NCBI GenBank assembly: GCA_021838785.1 | Contig: JAKCCV010000014.1 | Span: forward strand, 41,878 to 105,877 | Length of the DNA: 64,000 nucleotides | Direction: 5' to 3' | DNA from: Acidobacteriota bacterium | GTDB taxonomy: Bacteria > Acidobacteriota > Terriglobia > UBA7540 | In this document: in pieces, positions 27,203 through 36,300 of the stretch | How the letters are laid out: each line of letters starts with the position of its first letter | Numbering within the stretch: position 1 is the first letter of the stretch | The notes under the pieces: model-generated | Seen by the model: only the letters and a program-made list of their open reading frames with translations | The model's database searches: none | What the model was told of the DNA's origin: nothing | Translations under genes and position numbers: made by a program

Positions 27203-27919
27203 ATGCGCGACAAATGGTGCGCGGTTTTGGTTGCTTCGCTTGTGATGTTAGCCATTTCGTTGGGTGCGCCAAAAGCCCGCGCGGGCAGCTCGATTCCCGT
27301 TACGGCCACTCTGACATCGAGTTGTGAAAGCAGCGCCGTCCCGTGCAAGACAGATACGCCAAACTCCTTCAGTCTGACGGCGACACAAAGCTTTTCGCCG
27401 AGTAGCACGGTAGAATCCGAGATTTTGACCCACAATTCCGTCTATACCTTGAACACAATGAATACGCTGGTGAACGGGGTGGTCGGAAACGGCACGGAGA
27501 CCGTGACGATGCATTTCTATTCGACCGTCGCTGGCACGCAAGGGGATGTTCTGCCTGCGTGCTGGGGAATCTCGAACAATGACGGCAACATCGTTCAAGC
27601 GGTCAACTGGTCAGTGTTTTTGCCGAACTCGGCTTCCTTCACCAAAATGGCCGTGAACCAGAGTGTGACGGGCCACGGTCGGCTCGACTTTAATGTTCGG
27701 CCCCAGTGCGACAACCAAATCTATCGCTTTTACCTGACGTGGTCGAACGCCTGCATCACGCGGACGACCTCAACAACTTGGGTGGTCACCGGCGATGCCT
27801 GCGGGGCAAACAAATTCTATGGCACCGCTTCACTCTATGGGCAGGGTGGTAAGCACGGCCAGACGGTTTATTATGGCGATTGGCGGCTGCCCTACTGGTT
27901 GACTCTTACGGAACAATAA
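27203..27919 (+). CDS. Secreted protein of unknown function
   Basis: The 238-residue protein has a clear signal peptide (RDKWCAVLVASLVMLAIS..., cleavage near KARA). The mature part is Thr/Ser/Asn-rich and beta-predicted, with seven cysteines after the signal that could form disulfides (SSCESSAVPC, PACWG, PQCDN, NACIT, GDACG). It has no lipobox, no repeats and no recognised domain. It ends in an aromatic-rich stretch (YYGDWRLPYWLTL). Base composition looks a little lower in GC than its neighbours. GAGGTG lies about 7 bases before the chosen ATG. I do not recognise the family. Confidence 0.65.
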   Translation: MRDKWCAVLVASLVMLAISLGAPKARAGSSIPVTATLTSSCESSAVPCKTDTPNSFSLTATQSFSPSSTVESEILTHNSVYTLNTMNTLVNGVVGNGTETVTMHFYSTVAGTQGDVLPACWGISNNDGNIVQAVNWSVFLPNSASFTKMAVNQSVTGHGRLDFNVRPQCDNQIYRFYLTWSNACITRTTSTTWVVTGDACGANKFYGTASLYGQGGKHGQTVYYGDWRLPYWLTLTEQ

Positions 27920-27971
27920 GGTTCGGGCAGCATCGCTCCATCCTCTCTGCTCTGCCTTCCCTAAGGTTCGG

Positions 27972-27997
27972 CGCTCGAGGAGCTTGCTCCTCGAGCG
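27972..27997 (+). terminator. Strong 12-bp inverted repeat after the secreted orphan gene
   Basis: CGCTCGAGGAGC and GCTCCTCGAGCG form a perfect 12-bp palindrome with only TT between. It is followed by ACACTGTTTATT, so it may act as a terminator, though the T-run is short. Confidence 0.5.
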
Positions 27998-28114
27998 ACA
28001 CTGTTTATTCCCCAACCGACGCTTTAATCAACGCTGTGATGGCCCTTGCGTCTCCAGGCACAGGGGGCTCTCGCGGTGTGCTCGCGCAACGCCCGCACGA
28101 GAGTGCGCATCATT

Positions 28115-28240
28115 CTACGGGTTTCGCGGGAGCTGGAGTACACATTCGGTCGGATCGTGGGTAAGCAGGTGGCCCACGTAGTTCTCGCAGAGATAGGCCG
28201 TGGCTTTGCCTGATGGAACGCTATTGCACTTGACGCCCGC
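28115..28240 (-). pseudogene. Remnant of the C-terminal end of a second thioredoxin-domain (YyaL-like) gene
   Basis: Read on the minus strand, this stretch encodes SGKATAYLCENYVGHLLTHDP, a short tail and a stop. It closely matches the last 35 codons of the full gene at 28781-30943 ([20 protein letters not shown], tail, stop). No 5' part is present. The decayed copy lies on the other side of the CBS gene from the intact one, which implies an old duplication or a rearrangement that placed the CBS gene between them. Confidence 0.6.
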
Positions 28241-28252
28241 CGGATGTATAAA
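28224..28252 (+). promoter_or_regulatory. Promoter for the CBS-domain gene
   Basis: TTGCAC (28224-28229) and TATAAA (28247-28252) are separated by exactly 17 bases and lie 45 bases before the ATG at 28298. Confidence 0.6.
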
Positions 28253-28297
28253 TCGCGTATAAGGTAGCGCTCGATTATCCATCGGGAGGCGGCAGCC

Positions 28298-28741
28298 ATG
28301 AGAGTTGTTGACAGCGTCAGCTCCATTCTAAAAACCAAGGGTTCCGAAATCTGGTCCGTCAGCCCATCGGCTCCCGTCTTCGAGGCGATCGAGAAGATGG
28401 CCGAAAAACAGGTGGGAGCGCTCGCGGTCGTCTCCGAAGGCAAGCTGGCCGGGATGATTTCCGAGCGCGACTACGCGCGAAAGGTCATCCTGCAAGGCCG
28501 CTCGTCGAAAGAGACGCCGGTGGCGGAGATCATGACCAGCCCCGCGATCACCGTCACTCCTCAGCACACGGTCGAAGAGTGCATGAAACTGATGACCGAA
28601 AAGCGCATTCGCCATCTGCCGGTGATGGATCAGGGCCGCCTCGCCGGAGTCATCTCCATCGGCGATTTGGTGAAGTGGACCATCACGGCTCACGAGGAAA
28701 CCATCGCCCACCTCGAGAATTACATCACCGGACGATATTAA
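28298..28741 (+). CDS. Tandem CBS-domain protein
   Basis: The 147-residue soluble protein consists of two CBS motifs (about 8-65 and 76-135). Both contain the adenosyl-ligand style segments: GALAVVSEGKLAGMISERDYARK, then RHLPVMDQGRLAGVISIGDLVK. Such stand-alone pairs bind AMP, ATP or SAM and act as regulatory modules; the partner is unknown. GGGAGG lies 8 bases before the ATG, and a promoter is visible upstream. It converges with the thioredoxin-domain gene 39 bases away. Confidence 0.9.
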   Translation: MRVVDSVSSILKTKGSEIWSVSPSAPVFEAIEKMAEKQVGALAVVSEGKLAGMISERDYARKVILQGRSSKETPVAEIMTSPAITVTPQHTVEECMKLMTEKRIRHLPVMDQGRLAGVISIGDLVKWTITAHEETIAHLENYITGRY

Positions 28742-28780
28742 TTCACGGCCGCCGCGCCTCGGCGTGAGGCGTTTGCAGCC

Positions 28781-30943
28781 TTACGGTTTAGCCTCCAGCC
28801 GCCGCGCCAGCTCCTCGGGATCGCTCGTGGGCAGATGGCACACGAAATTCTCGCAGACGTAAGCCGTCGCCTTGCCGTTGAGGGGTGTGAGGTTTTCAAT
28901 GAAGGGAAGCCATTGAGAGAGCTCCTGCCGCTCCTCGAGGCCATTCACTGCAAGGAGAATTTTGTTGGGGATGAAGCGCGAGTGGATTTCCCGAAGCAGC
29001 GATTGCCCCTCAGCGGAATCGCGGTCGCCGACAAGGATGATTTCGCAGGGTTTCGAGAGCGCGAACGCGAGCGCCACGGCCATTTGCGGCAGGGTTTCCG
29101 GCGCCTGCTCGAGCTGAGGGGCAAAGGCGGCCAGCGTTTTTTCAGCTCTTGCGCGCCATTCGTCGCGGCCCGTCATGCGCGCCAGGCGCAGCAGGTTGAG
29201 CGCCGCCACCGAATTGCCGGAAGGCTCCGCGCCGTCGTAACTGTCGCGCATCCGAATCAAAACGTCGGAGCTTTCAGAAGCGGTCGAAAAATAACCGCCG
29301 CCTTTTTCATCCCAGAAAAGCTCGTCCTGTTTTTCCTCCAATCGCGCGGCCCAATGGAGGTGGGCCAGATCGAACGACGCCTCGTAAAGGTCGAGCAATC
29401 CCTGGATGAACAGCGCATAATCCTCGAGAAACCCGTGGATCGCCGCCTCGCCCGCGCGATAGCGCCGCCGGAGCGCGCCGGTTTTCTCGTTGTAAAGTTT
29501 GGCGCGAACGAACGCCGCAGCGTTTTCGGCGGCCGACAGATATTTCGGCTCGTCGAGCCCCTGGGCCGCGCGCGCGAGCGCGGAAAGCATCAAGCCGTTC
29601 CACGACGTGAGGATTTTGTCGTCGAGTGACGGGCGTGGGCGGCGGCGACGAGCTTCGGAAAGCTTGAGGCGCGCTTCGCGGAGCGCGGCCTCAATCTCGG
29701 TCTCGGGCCGCCCAAAGTGCCGGCCGGCTTCTTCGGGTGTGTGAGCGACGAACAGGATGTTCTTGCCGCGGAATTCGCCTTGCGGATCGTCTCGAACGTT
29801 GCCGTTCGGCTCGACGCCGTAGCAAAAATTGAAAATCTCGGCGGTTTCGGCTCCGAGAATTCGCTCGACTTCTTCCTCCGTCCACACGTAGAACGCGCCT
29901 TCGCCGCGCTCCGGCTTTCCTTCTTCGATCAAACTATCGGCATCCTCGGCGGCGTAAAAACCGCCCTCGGGGCCGCGGAGGTCGCGCAGGGCGTAATCCA
30001 GAATGTCGCGCGCCGTCGCGGCGAAAAATGCGTCGTGGGTCATCTGAAAGGCCTCGACGAACGATACGGCGAGTTGCGCCTGATCGTAGAGCATCTTTTC
30101 AAAATGCGGCACGTGCCACTCGGCATCCACCGAATAGCGATGGAAGCCGCCGCCCAGGTGGTCGTGGACGCCGCCCCCCGCCATGCGGCGCAGCGTGTGG
30201 AGCGTCATGGCGAGAGCGTCCGGCTCGCCCCCTCGGGCGTAAGTTCGCAGCAGAAAGTTGAATACGACCGGCCGCGGGAATTTGGGCGCGCCGCCGAATC
30301 CGCCGGAAGTCGGGTCGTAGTTCGACTTGATTTGCCGGTAGCCGGCGTCGAGCGCGCTCGCGCCAAGCAGTCCGCCCGAGGGCGCTCGCGCGGCGACCGC
30401 CCGCGTCAGAACCTCCGTCACTTCGCCGGCGTGATGAACCACCCGCTCGGGCTCTTTCTGCCAGGTCTCGGCGATGCTCTCAAGAATCCGGCCAAAGCCC
30501 GGACGTCCGTAGCGGTCTTCGGGAGGCCAGTACGTTCCGCCGAAAAACGGCTTCAAATCGGGCGTCAGAAAGACCGACATCGGCCAGCCGCCGGAGCCGG
30601 TCGAAGCCTGCACGAACGTCATATAGACTCGGTCCACGTCGGGGCGCTCCTCGCGGTCCACCTTGATGCTGACGAAATGTTGATTGAGCAGGGCGGCGAT
30701 TTCGGGATTCTCAAACGATTCGCGCTCCATCACGTGGCACCAGTGGCAGGTAGAGTAACCGACCGAAAGGAAAATCGGCTTCGATTCGCGCCGCGCCCGC
30801 GCGAACGCCTCCTCGCCCCACGGGTACCAATCCACGGGATTGTGAGCGTGCATCCGTAGGTAGGGACTTTTCTCGTGAATCAGGCGGTTGGGCTTCCGCA
30901 AATTTGTTGACGAGGAGATGGCCACGAGCATCCTCTCTTTCAT
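28781..30943 (-). CDS. Thioredoxin-domain / six-hairpin protein (YyaL, SPATA20 family)
   Basis: The 720-residue protein starts with a DUF255 thioredoxin-like domain. Its active-site C-H-W-C lies in [15 protein letters not shown] at about 65-80, and [14 protein letters not shown] follows. An (alpha/alpha)6 toroid like N-acylglucosamine epimerases fills residues 200-600 ([48 protein letters not shown]). This is the conserved YyaL/SPATA20 architecture; its substrate is unknown. There is no signal peptide. The last codons match a remnant at 28115-28240. Confidence 0.88.
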   Translation of the reverse strand: MKERMLVAISSSTNLRKPNRLIHEKSPYLRMHAHNPVDWYPWGEEAFARARRESKPIFLSVGYSTCHWCHVMERESFENPEIAALLNQHFVSIKVDREERPDVDRVYMTFVQASTGSGGWPMSVFLTPDLKPFFGGTYWPPEDRYGRPGFGRILESIAETWQKEPERVVHHAGEVTEVLTRAVAARAPSGGLLGASALDAGYRQIKSNYDPTSGGFGGAPKFPRPVVFNFLLRTYARGGEPDALAMTLHTLRRMAGGGVHDHLGGGFHRYSVDAEWHVPHFEKMLYDQAQLAVSFVEAFQMTHDAFFAATARDILDYALRDLRGPEGGFYAAEDADSLIEEGKPERGEGAFYVWTEEEVERILGAETAEIFNFCYGVEPNGNVRDDPQGEFRGKNILFVAHTPEEAGRHFGRPETEIEAALREARLKLSEARRRRPRPSLDDKILTSWNGLMLSALARAAQGLDEPKYLSAAENAAAFVRAKLYNEKTGALRRRYRAGEAAIHGFLEDYALFIQGLLDLYEASFDLAHLHWAARLEEKQDELFWDEKGGGYFSTASESSDVLIRMRDSYDGAEPSGNSVAALNLLRLARMTGRDEWRARAEKTLAAFAPQLEQAPETLPQMAVALAFALSKPCEIILVGDRDSAEGQSLLREIHSRFIPNKILLAVNGLEERQELSQWLPFIENLTPLNGKATAYVCENFVCHLPTSDPEELARRLEAKP

Positions 30944-31395
30944 TATGACAGGGCCCGCTGAAGATGACCACTGCGGAATAAGGAAGACTCATGCTGAATG
31001 AAATTTGGTGTGGATTGTTCGTGGCTCTGCAGATGGGACTCGACACAGGCGTGAAATTCCAGCGTGAGGACTGGTCGGGCGGCTACGACCTCTTTCGACG
31101 CCAGGCGGAAGAAGTCACTCGCCGACATCGCCGCTTCATGAAAATTTACGGTGGGGCAGTCCGTCAGCGGATCCCAGAAGCGTGTCCAGCGGGATGCTCA
31201 CCTGCCGCACTGAACTCTCCGTGACGGTTTGAAGTCACTCCGAGCGACCGGTGCGTCGCGGAAAGGGTTCGCGCAAGGGAGCTGGCGGGGTCCGAGGGTC
31301 GCGATGGGCGATAGCGCGCTTGAAACGGACGATGGTTCGCAATAGTGTAGGTCTGCGACCGTTTTCTTAAAGGCGGATACGGTCAGAGGATCACC
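30944..31395. other. Divergent intergenic region, no convincing gene
   Basis: About 450 bases lie between the divergent thioredoxin-domain gene and the MFS-acyltransferase gene. Short frames exist on both strands, such as one of 77 codons from 30991, but none has a recognisable motif or ribosome site. The region should hold both promoters; I see no strong match. Confidence 0.4.
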
Positions 31396-33255
31396 GTGCC
31401 GGAAGCATCCACGAAGCAAGACGGGTTGGACGCCTGTGGAGCGATGGAAAATGCCGCCAAGCCCCGCAGCGGTTACAGACATGTTCTGAAACGGCAGGGT
31501 TTCGCCTGGCTTCTGGCGGCGCAGGCGCTGGCGGTCTTTGATGATAACACTTTCAAACAACTGCTCTTTTTCTTTGCCGCCGCTACCATTGCCGCTCCTG
31601 CCGTCCGCTCAAGGATTATTTCCTGGGGAACGGCGCTTTACGTTCTTCCCTACATTCTATTTTCTTCTTACGCCGGACAGGTTGCCGACCGCTTTTCAAA
31701 ACGGCGAGTCATTATTTCCCTGAAGGTCGTGGAAGCATGCGTGCTGTCGTTCGCCACGTTCGCGATGTTTCGAGGGCACATCAACAGCATGTTGGCGGCG
31801 CTCTTTCTGCTCGGCATTCACGCGGCCTTCCTCGATCCCGCGAAGGAAGGCATCCTACCGCAGATTTTTTCCGAAGCCGACCTGTCGCGCGCCAACGGCC
31901 TGATGCAACTGACGGTGTACTCCATGATCGTTCTCGGGCCGGTTGCCGCCGGCCTTTTGATGGACGCTTTTCCTGCGCAGCGGTACGTGCCCGTGGCGCT
32001 GCTCGTGGGCATGGCCATGGTGGGCCTCGGCTGCGCCATCCGCATCACACGCGTCGAAGCGATCGGAGCGGGCGAGAAGTTTCGATACAATCCGGCGAAG
32101 GAGTTCTGGCGGGACTTTGCTGAAATTCGCGCCTCGAAGCCTTTATTGCAAACCACCCTGGCCATTGCCTATTTCTGGTTTCTCGGCGCCGTGTATCTGC
32201 AAAATGTCATCGGCTATGGGCACGATCTCCTCCACCTGAGCGACGCCGGCATCAGCGGCTTGATGGCCGCGGTTTCCGTCGGCATCGGGCTGGGCGCTTT
32301 TGCCGCCGGCAAACTCTCCGGAGATCAAGTTGAATTGGGGCTGGTTCCGATGGGCTCGGTGGGGCTGGGCGTGTTTGGCGTTTTTCTCTACTTCGCCCAC
32401 ACCTCATTTTGGGCGGCGTGCCTCGGCCACTTCTTGCTCGGCTTTTCGGGAGGAATCTTCATCATCCCGCTCCAAGCATTCTTGCAGGCGCGTGCCGGCG
32501 AGCACTCCAAGGGCAGGGTGATTGCCGCCTCGAACGTGCTCACTTTCACAGCGGTCGTGCTGGCGGCGGCCGTTTTCGGATGGCTGACCGGGCCACTCGG
32601 ACTGGCACCGAATCAAGTGCTGCTGGTGATGGCCGTGATATCTTTTGCCGCCACCGCCTACATCATGACGGTGCTGCCGGATTTTACGGTTCGGCTGGCG
32701 CTGTGGCTGCTCACCCACACCTTTTATCGGATTCGCGTGATTGGGCGGGAGAATTTGCCGCGGCGCGGAGCTGCGTTGCTTGTGTGCAACCACGTTTCAT
32801 TTGTCGATCCGTTCCTGATTGGCGCCTCGACGGACCGCTTCGTGCGGTTTCTGATGTACCGGAAATTTTATGACACGCGCGGAATTCATTGGCTGGCCCG
32901 ATTGATGGGAGCAATTCCCGTGACTGAATCCGACCCGCCGCATGCGATCGTGCGCTCGCTTGAGCAGGCTCAAGAACGGCTTCGGCAGGGGGAACTGGTC
33001 TGCATTTTCGCCGAAGGCGCCATCAGTCGGACGGGCAACGTGCTGCGTTTCCGGCACAGCTTTGAGCGCATCACCCGCGGGGTCGAAGCCCCGATCATCC
33101 CCATTTGTCTCGATCGAGTTGGGGGCTCGAATTTCAGCCTCGAGCGGGATAGAGTGTTCTTCAAGTGGCCGCGGCGGATTCCTTATCCGGTCACCGTCGT
33201 GGTCGGCGAGCCTCTGACGGCGATTGAAAGGAGGGTGCAACTCCATGAAAAATAA
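31396..33255 (+). CDS. MFS transporter fused to a lysophospholipid acyltransferase domain
   Basis: The 619-residue fusion starts at GTG 31396 with GAGGA five bases upstream. Residues 30-430 form an LplT-like major facilitator with about 12 helices (DDNTFKQLLFFF, GQVADRFSKRRVI). Residues 435-615 form a PlsC domain with the NHVSFVD (H-x4-D) catalytic motif and FAEGAISRTG. LplT flips lysophospholipids inward and the acyltransferase re-acylates them, so the fusion would couple both steps. Larger relatives add an acyl-ACP ligase domain, which is absent here. The gene ends 11 bases inside the next gene. Confidence 0.87.
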   Translation: MPEASTKQDGLDACGAMENAAKPRSGYRHVLKRQGFAWLLAAQALAVFDDNTFKQLLFFFAAATIAAPAVRSRIISWGTALYVLPYILFSSYAGQVADRFSKRRVIISLKVVEACVLSFATFAMFRGHINSMLAALFLLGIHAAFLDPAKEGILPQIFSEADLSRANGLMQLTVYSMIVLGPVAAGLLMDAFPAQRYVPVALLVGMAMVGLGCAIRITRVEAIGAGEKFRYNPAKEFWRDFAEIRASKPLLQTTLAIAYFWFLGAVYLQNVIGYGHDLLHLSDAGISGLMAAVSVGIGLGAFAAGKLSGDQVELGLVPMGSVGLGVFGVFLYFAHTSFWAACLGHFLLGFSGGIFIIPLQAFLQARAGEHSKGRVIAASNVLTFTAVVLAAAVFGWLTGPLGLAPNQVLLVMAVISFAATAYIMTVLPDFTVRLALWLLTHTFYRIRVIGRENLPRRGAALLVCNHVSFVDPFLIGASTDRFVRFLMYRKFYDTRGIHWLARLMGAIPVTESDPPHAIVRSLEQAQERLRQGELVCIFAEGAISRTGNVLRFRHSFERITRGVEAPIIPICLDRVGGSNFSLERDRVFFKWPRRIPYPVTVVVGEPLTAIERRVQLHEK

Positions 33256-34606
33256 AGCAGCGCTATGTTGCTTAGGGCTAACGCTCTTGCCGTGGTCTCT
33301 GAACGCCAAGCAGCACGTGATGCCGCCGAGCCCGGCTCCCGATCATCGCTACAAAGCGGACATCCTGGTGATTGTCGCGCACCCAGACGATGAAACCGAG
33401 GTGACGGGCTATTTAGCCCGGGCGATTTACGACGAGCACAAGCGCGTGGCGGTGCTTTACGGCACCTGTGGCGGGGCGGGCGGCAATTCGGTTTCCTATG
33501 AGCAAGCCCGCGCCCTTTGCGCCGAGCGCAAAATCGAAGCGCGCCGCGCGATGGCTTCGCTCGGCGTAATGAACGTGTGGTTTTTAGGCGGTCTCGACAC
33601 GCCGACCCAAAACGTGCTGGTTTCGCTTGAGCATTGGAACCACGGAGCCGTGTTGGAGCGAGCGGTTCGGCTGGTGCGGCTGACGCGCCCGGAAGTCATC
33701 ATGACCTGGCTGCCCGACTACGTGGACGGCGAAAATCACGGCGACCATCAAGCCTCCGCCGTGATTGCCACGGAAGCTTTTGACATGGCGGGCGACCCGA
33801 CCGCGTTTCCCGAGCAGGTGGCGGCGCCGCGCAACTACCAGCGCATTGGCAACATGACCGAGGGCCTTGAGCCTTGGCAGCCGGAAAAGCTTTATTATTT
33901 CACCAACGCCGTCCATGCCGGTTTTGAGGCCGGCCAAGGGCCGGTCTATTCGACGACGGACGTTTCTCCCTCGCAGCACATTCCATATTATGAAATGGCG
34001 GCTCGGTCGGCGAGCTACCACCTGACGCAGTTGCCCACCGGCCCCGAGGGCCGCGAGGCCACTTACCGCGCCGCGCTCGATTATTTCAAGCGGCCGGTCA
34101 AACTCATCTTGGCCAAGTCGCTGGTTCCCTCGTCACGAACCGGGGACGTGTTTGAGGGCGCGGTGCCGGGCCCGCTTCCGTTCCATCCAGTCGCGGGGTA
34201 TCGTCCGCGCCCGCACGTTGGGCTTTCGATGGAGCTGGGCGGGCCGTGGGGTTTTTATCAGCGATTTTGGCGCGCCCATGACCTGGAGCGCATCGCGCGG
34301 CTCGTGCCTCCCGAGGCGGGCGTGGGCCCGGGGAGAACGCTGAGCCTGCCCCTCATCCTCCGCAATGACACGTCGTCCCCGGCCCGAATCACTCTCGAGG
34401 CCACCTTGCCAAGCGGCTGGACGGTCAGCTCGGGCGAAGGGATTTACCCCGTCTCGGCGCATCGGACCTACCCGACACGCCTGGTTTTTGTGGCTCCGAG
34501 CGGGGAGAGGCCGACATGGCAAACGCTGAGGATTCATGCCGAGGCGGCCGGCCGACCCGTCGGCTCCATCGCCTTCCGCGTCAGCAACGTGCCGAGCGGG
34601 CCTTGA
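33245..34606 (+). CDS. Exported PIG-L/LmbE-family deacetylase
   Basis: The 453-residue protein has a short signal peptide (KNKAALCCLGLTLLPWSLNA). The PIG-L zinc site AHPDDE lies at about 46-51, with the downstream H-x3-H element as NHGDHQ. Such enzymes remove N-acetyl groups from GlcNAc-type substrates. The C-terminal 110 residues look like a beta-sandwich (PARITLEATLPSGWTVS, TYPTRLVFVAPSG), as in NPCBM/NEW3-type accessory domains. The ATG at 33245 is chosen because AGGAGGG lies about 10 bases upstream; the start overlaps the previous gene by 11 bases. It is probably coexpressed with the lipid-remodelling fusion. Confidence 0.87.
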   Translation: MKNKAALCCLGLTLLPWSLNAKQHVMPPSPAPDHRYKADILVIVAHPDDETEVTGYLARAIYDEHKRVAVLYGTCGGAGGNSVSYEQARALCAERKIEARRAMASLGVMNVWFLGGLDTPTQNVLVSLEHWNHGAVLERAVRLVRLTRPEVIMTWLPDYVDGENHGDHQASAVIATEAFDMAGDPTAFPEQVAAPRNYQRIGNMTEGLEPWQPEKLYYFTNAVHAGFEAGQGPVYSTTDVSPSQHIPYYEMAARSASYHLTQLPTGPEGREATYRAALDYFKRPVKLILAKSLVPSSRTGDVFEGAVPGPLPFHPVAGYRPRPHVGLSMELGGPWGFYQRFWRAHDLERIARLVPPEAGVGPGRTLSLPLILRNDTSSPARITLEATLPSGWTVSSGEGIYPVSAHRTYPTRLVFVAPSGERPTWQTLRIHAEAAGRPVGSIAFRVSNVPSGP

Positions 34607-35112
34607 TGCGAGACGCAGCCTCTCGCGCCCTTGTGGGCGCGCGCGCCTGGCGACGCGGTTCGCGGTCCTGCCGCCGTGTGTTTTCGCGCCCGTGCGTCGC
34701 CCTCGGCGGCGCGTCGGCAAAGGGATGGGCACCCGCGACCGGGGCCCGTGAGTTCCGTGCGGCGGCGCGGGAAATTTTTGATCGCTTGGAAGGCCGCCCC
34801 ACGCAAGCCATAGAGCTTGGCAGAAGGCCGGGGGAAGACAGCGTAGCGATTGAGCAGCTTCGCAAGATGCCGCCCGCCGTGGCTGTGCGTCAACTCGACG
34901 CCGCAATTCGCAAGCTGTCGGAACTACGAGCGGAATTTCTCTCCACTGGCAAGACGGTGGACGTTGAGGCGAAGGCGCTCACGGAAGCCTGCCAGACGGA
35001 GGCAGGCGGGCCGGAATCGGGGATTATCGAGACAGGCTGGCCGGAAGGGGCGGAGATCGTGGACGTGGGGATCGGGGGGAGCGGAGAAACAGAGGGGAGA
35101 CGTGCCGATTAG
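34606..35112 (+). CDS. Phage terminase-small-subunit-like remnant (uncertain)
   Basis: The frame of up to 168 residues begins at the ATG overlapping the PIG-L stop, but its first 45 codons are Arg-rich, lie over a hairpin and look noncoding. From about 34740 it reads like the C-terminal part of a phage small terminase or DUF5681-like protein (AREFRAAAREIFDRLEGRP, TQAIELG). Such proteins often carry an EGKPxQAxEL segment. A helical stretch (VAVRQLDAAIRKLSELRAEF) follows. I think it is a 5'-truncated phage-derived gene at the left end of an accessory island. It overlaps the SAP gene by 11 bases. Confidence 0.4.
   Translation: MRDAASRALVGARAWRRGSRSCRRVFSRPCVALGGASAKGWAPATGAREFRAAAREIFDRLEGRPTQAIELGRRPGEDSVAIEQLRKMPPAVAVRQLDAAIRKLSELRAEFLSTGKTVDVEAKALTEACQTEAGGPESGIIETGWPEGAEIVDVGIGGSGETEGRRAD
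34624..34641 (+). terminator. Hairpin just after the PIG-L gene
   Basis: CGCGCCC and GGGCGCG form a perfect 7-bp stem with loop TTGT, 18 bases after the PIG-L stop. No T-run follows. It could end the upstream operon at the island border. Confidence 0.4.
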
Positions 35113-36205
35113 TTATCCTGAGTGGTCACTTGCACACTGCCAGCTTCTCAGCCGCTTTGACCAGCGGTGGCCACGCATAGCTTACCCGGACTCGAGTAAC
35201 GATTGGGCATATCGCCGTTGGAAGGTGGCGCTGGGGGAAAGCGAGCGAGAAGCGATTGAGCGTTTTCTTAATGCGGGCCTTCTCGTTTATTGCCCCGTGC
35301 CTGAGCAATTAGACTGGGGGTTCACTCTGGCGCAATTGAGAGGTTTCCTGAGAGAGCGCGGCCTTAAGCTATCCGGCAAGAAGGTTGAGATTGTGGACAG
35401 GCTCTACCGGGCGGACCCAGCCGGCATGGAAAGGGCTTGCGCTGTTGTTTTACGGGAAGCTACAGAGCGATGGATCGAATGGGACCGCAGTTCTGCTACA
35501 GAGAGTGCGGGCGCTGCTGCTTTACGCCGAGGAGGGGTGGGCTGCCTTTTGCTCAAATGCTCCGAACCTGGTCTGCGGCTTGTCGCCGAGTACATGACGG
35601 TGGAGGAGGAAATGGGCCGAAAAGCCCTGGACGCGCTTAGAAGCGGGGATTTCGAGTCAGCCATCTCTACCGTGCTTGCGTTCGAGGACGAATTGGGCTT
35701 TCCTACGAATCCGATGGCCCCGCCCCCCGAAATGGCCGCCAAGGTCGCGCGTGAAGAGGTCCCGCTTGCCTTTGCCGCGAACCCAACAATCTTGTCCGGG
35801 GTCAGCGAGGACGTGATGGGATGTCTGCGCTTTGCGGCAGCAGCGTGTTGCCTTTCGGTCTTGTGCCGTGGCGACCGAGAGGGGAAATGCTTTGTGCCCG
35901 ACGCCGACCTGATTAAGGGCCTAAAGACCGGGTTGAAGATGGAGAACGAGGCGGCTCTGCATATGATAATTCGCCAAGTTAAATTCCAGCGCGCGAAGGA
36001 GACGTGGAAGCGGATGCGCGTCGTCAGGCGCGTTAGGCTTTGCGCGATTCACCGCCCCGACCTGGGGCTGCGTCCGTGTCAGGCTTGCGCAGAATTGGAC
36101 GGTCGAGAGTGGCCTATCGAAGAGGTGCCGGACTTGCCGTACCAGTATTGCACATCGAAGCTCGGATGCCGATGTATAGCTATCCCAATTTCCCGGCCAG
36201 GGTAG
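35102..36205 (+). CDS. SAP-domain protein with phage-head-like CxxC...CRC C-terminus
   Basis: The GTG at 35102, with AGGGGAG just upstream, gives 367 residues. A SAP-type nucleic-acid-binding motif lies at about 74-108 (FTLAQLRGFLRERGLKLSGK, then a VEIVDRLY helix). The middle is alpha-helical and unassigned. The end carries CQACAELDG, then WPIEEVPDLP, then a GCRC-type close, resembling the Cys/His C-terminal motif of phage head-morphogenesis (SPP1 gp7/MuF-like) proteins. It has no signal peptide or membrane segment. Codon use looks less GC-biased than the flanking housekeeping genes. Likely phage-derived; function unknown. The start overlaps the previous frame by 11 bases. Confidence 0.65.
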   Translation: MPISYPEWSLAHCQLLSRFDQRWPRIAYPDSSNDWAYRRWKVALGESEREAIERFLNAGLLVYCPVPEQLDWGFTLAQLRGFLRERGLKLSGKKVEIVDRLYRADPAGMERACAVVLREATERWIEWDRSSATESAGAAALRRGGVGCLLLKCSEPGLRLVAEYMTVEEEMGRKALDALRSGDFESAISTVLAFEDELGFPTNPMAPPPEMAAKVAREEVPLAFAANPTILSGVSEDVMGCLRFAAAACCLSVLCRGDREGKCFVPDADLIKGLKTGLKMENEAALHMIIRQVKFQRAKETWKRMRVVRRVRLCAIHRPDLGLRPCQACAELDGREWPIEEVPDLPYQYCTSKLGCRCIAIPISRPG

Positions 36206-36300
36206 CACCCACCGCTCGAATTGTAGAGGCCGCCGCTGGACAATCAAGGGGATGCTTGGTAGGGTTGGGCGGTGCCTACAGGTCAGAGGAGGAATCGACT

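Noticed and set aside
30991..31224. A 77-codon + strand frame in the gap after the thioredoxin-domain gene
   Set aside because: No ribosome site, no motif and no support from composition; an equally long frame exists on the other strand.
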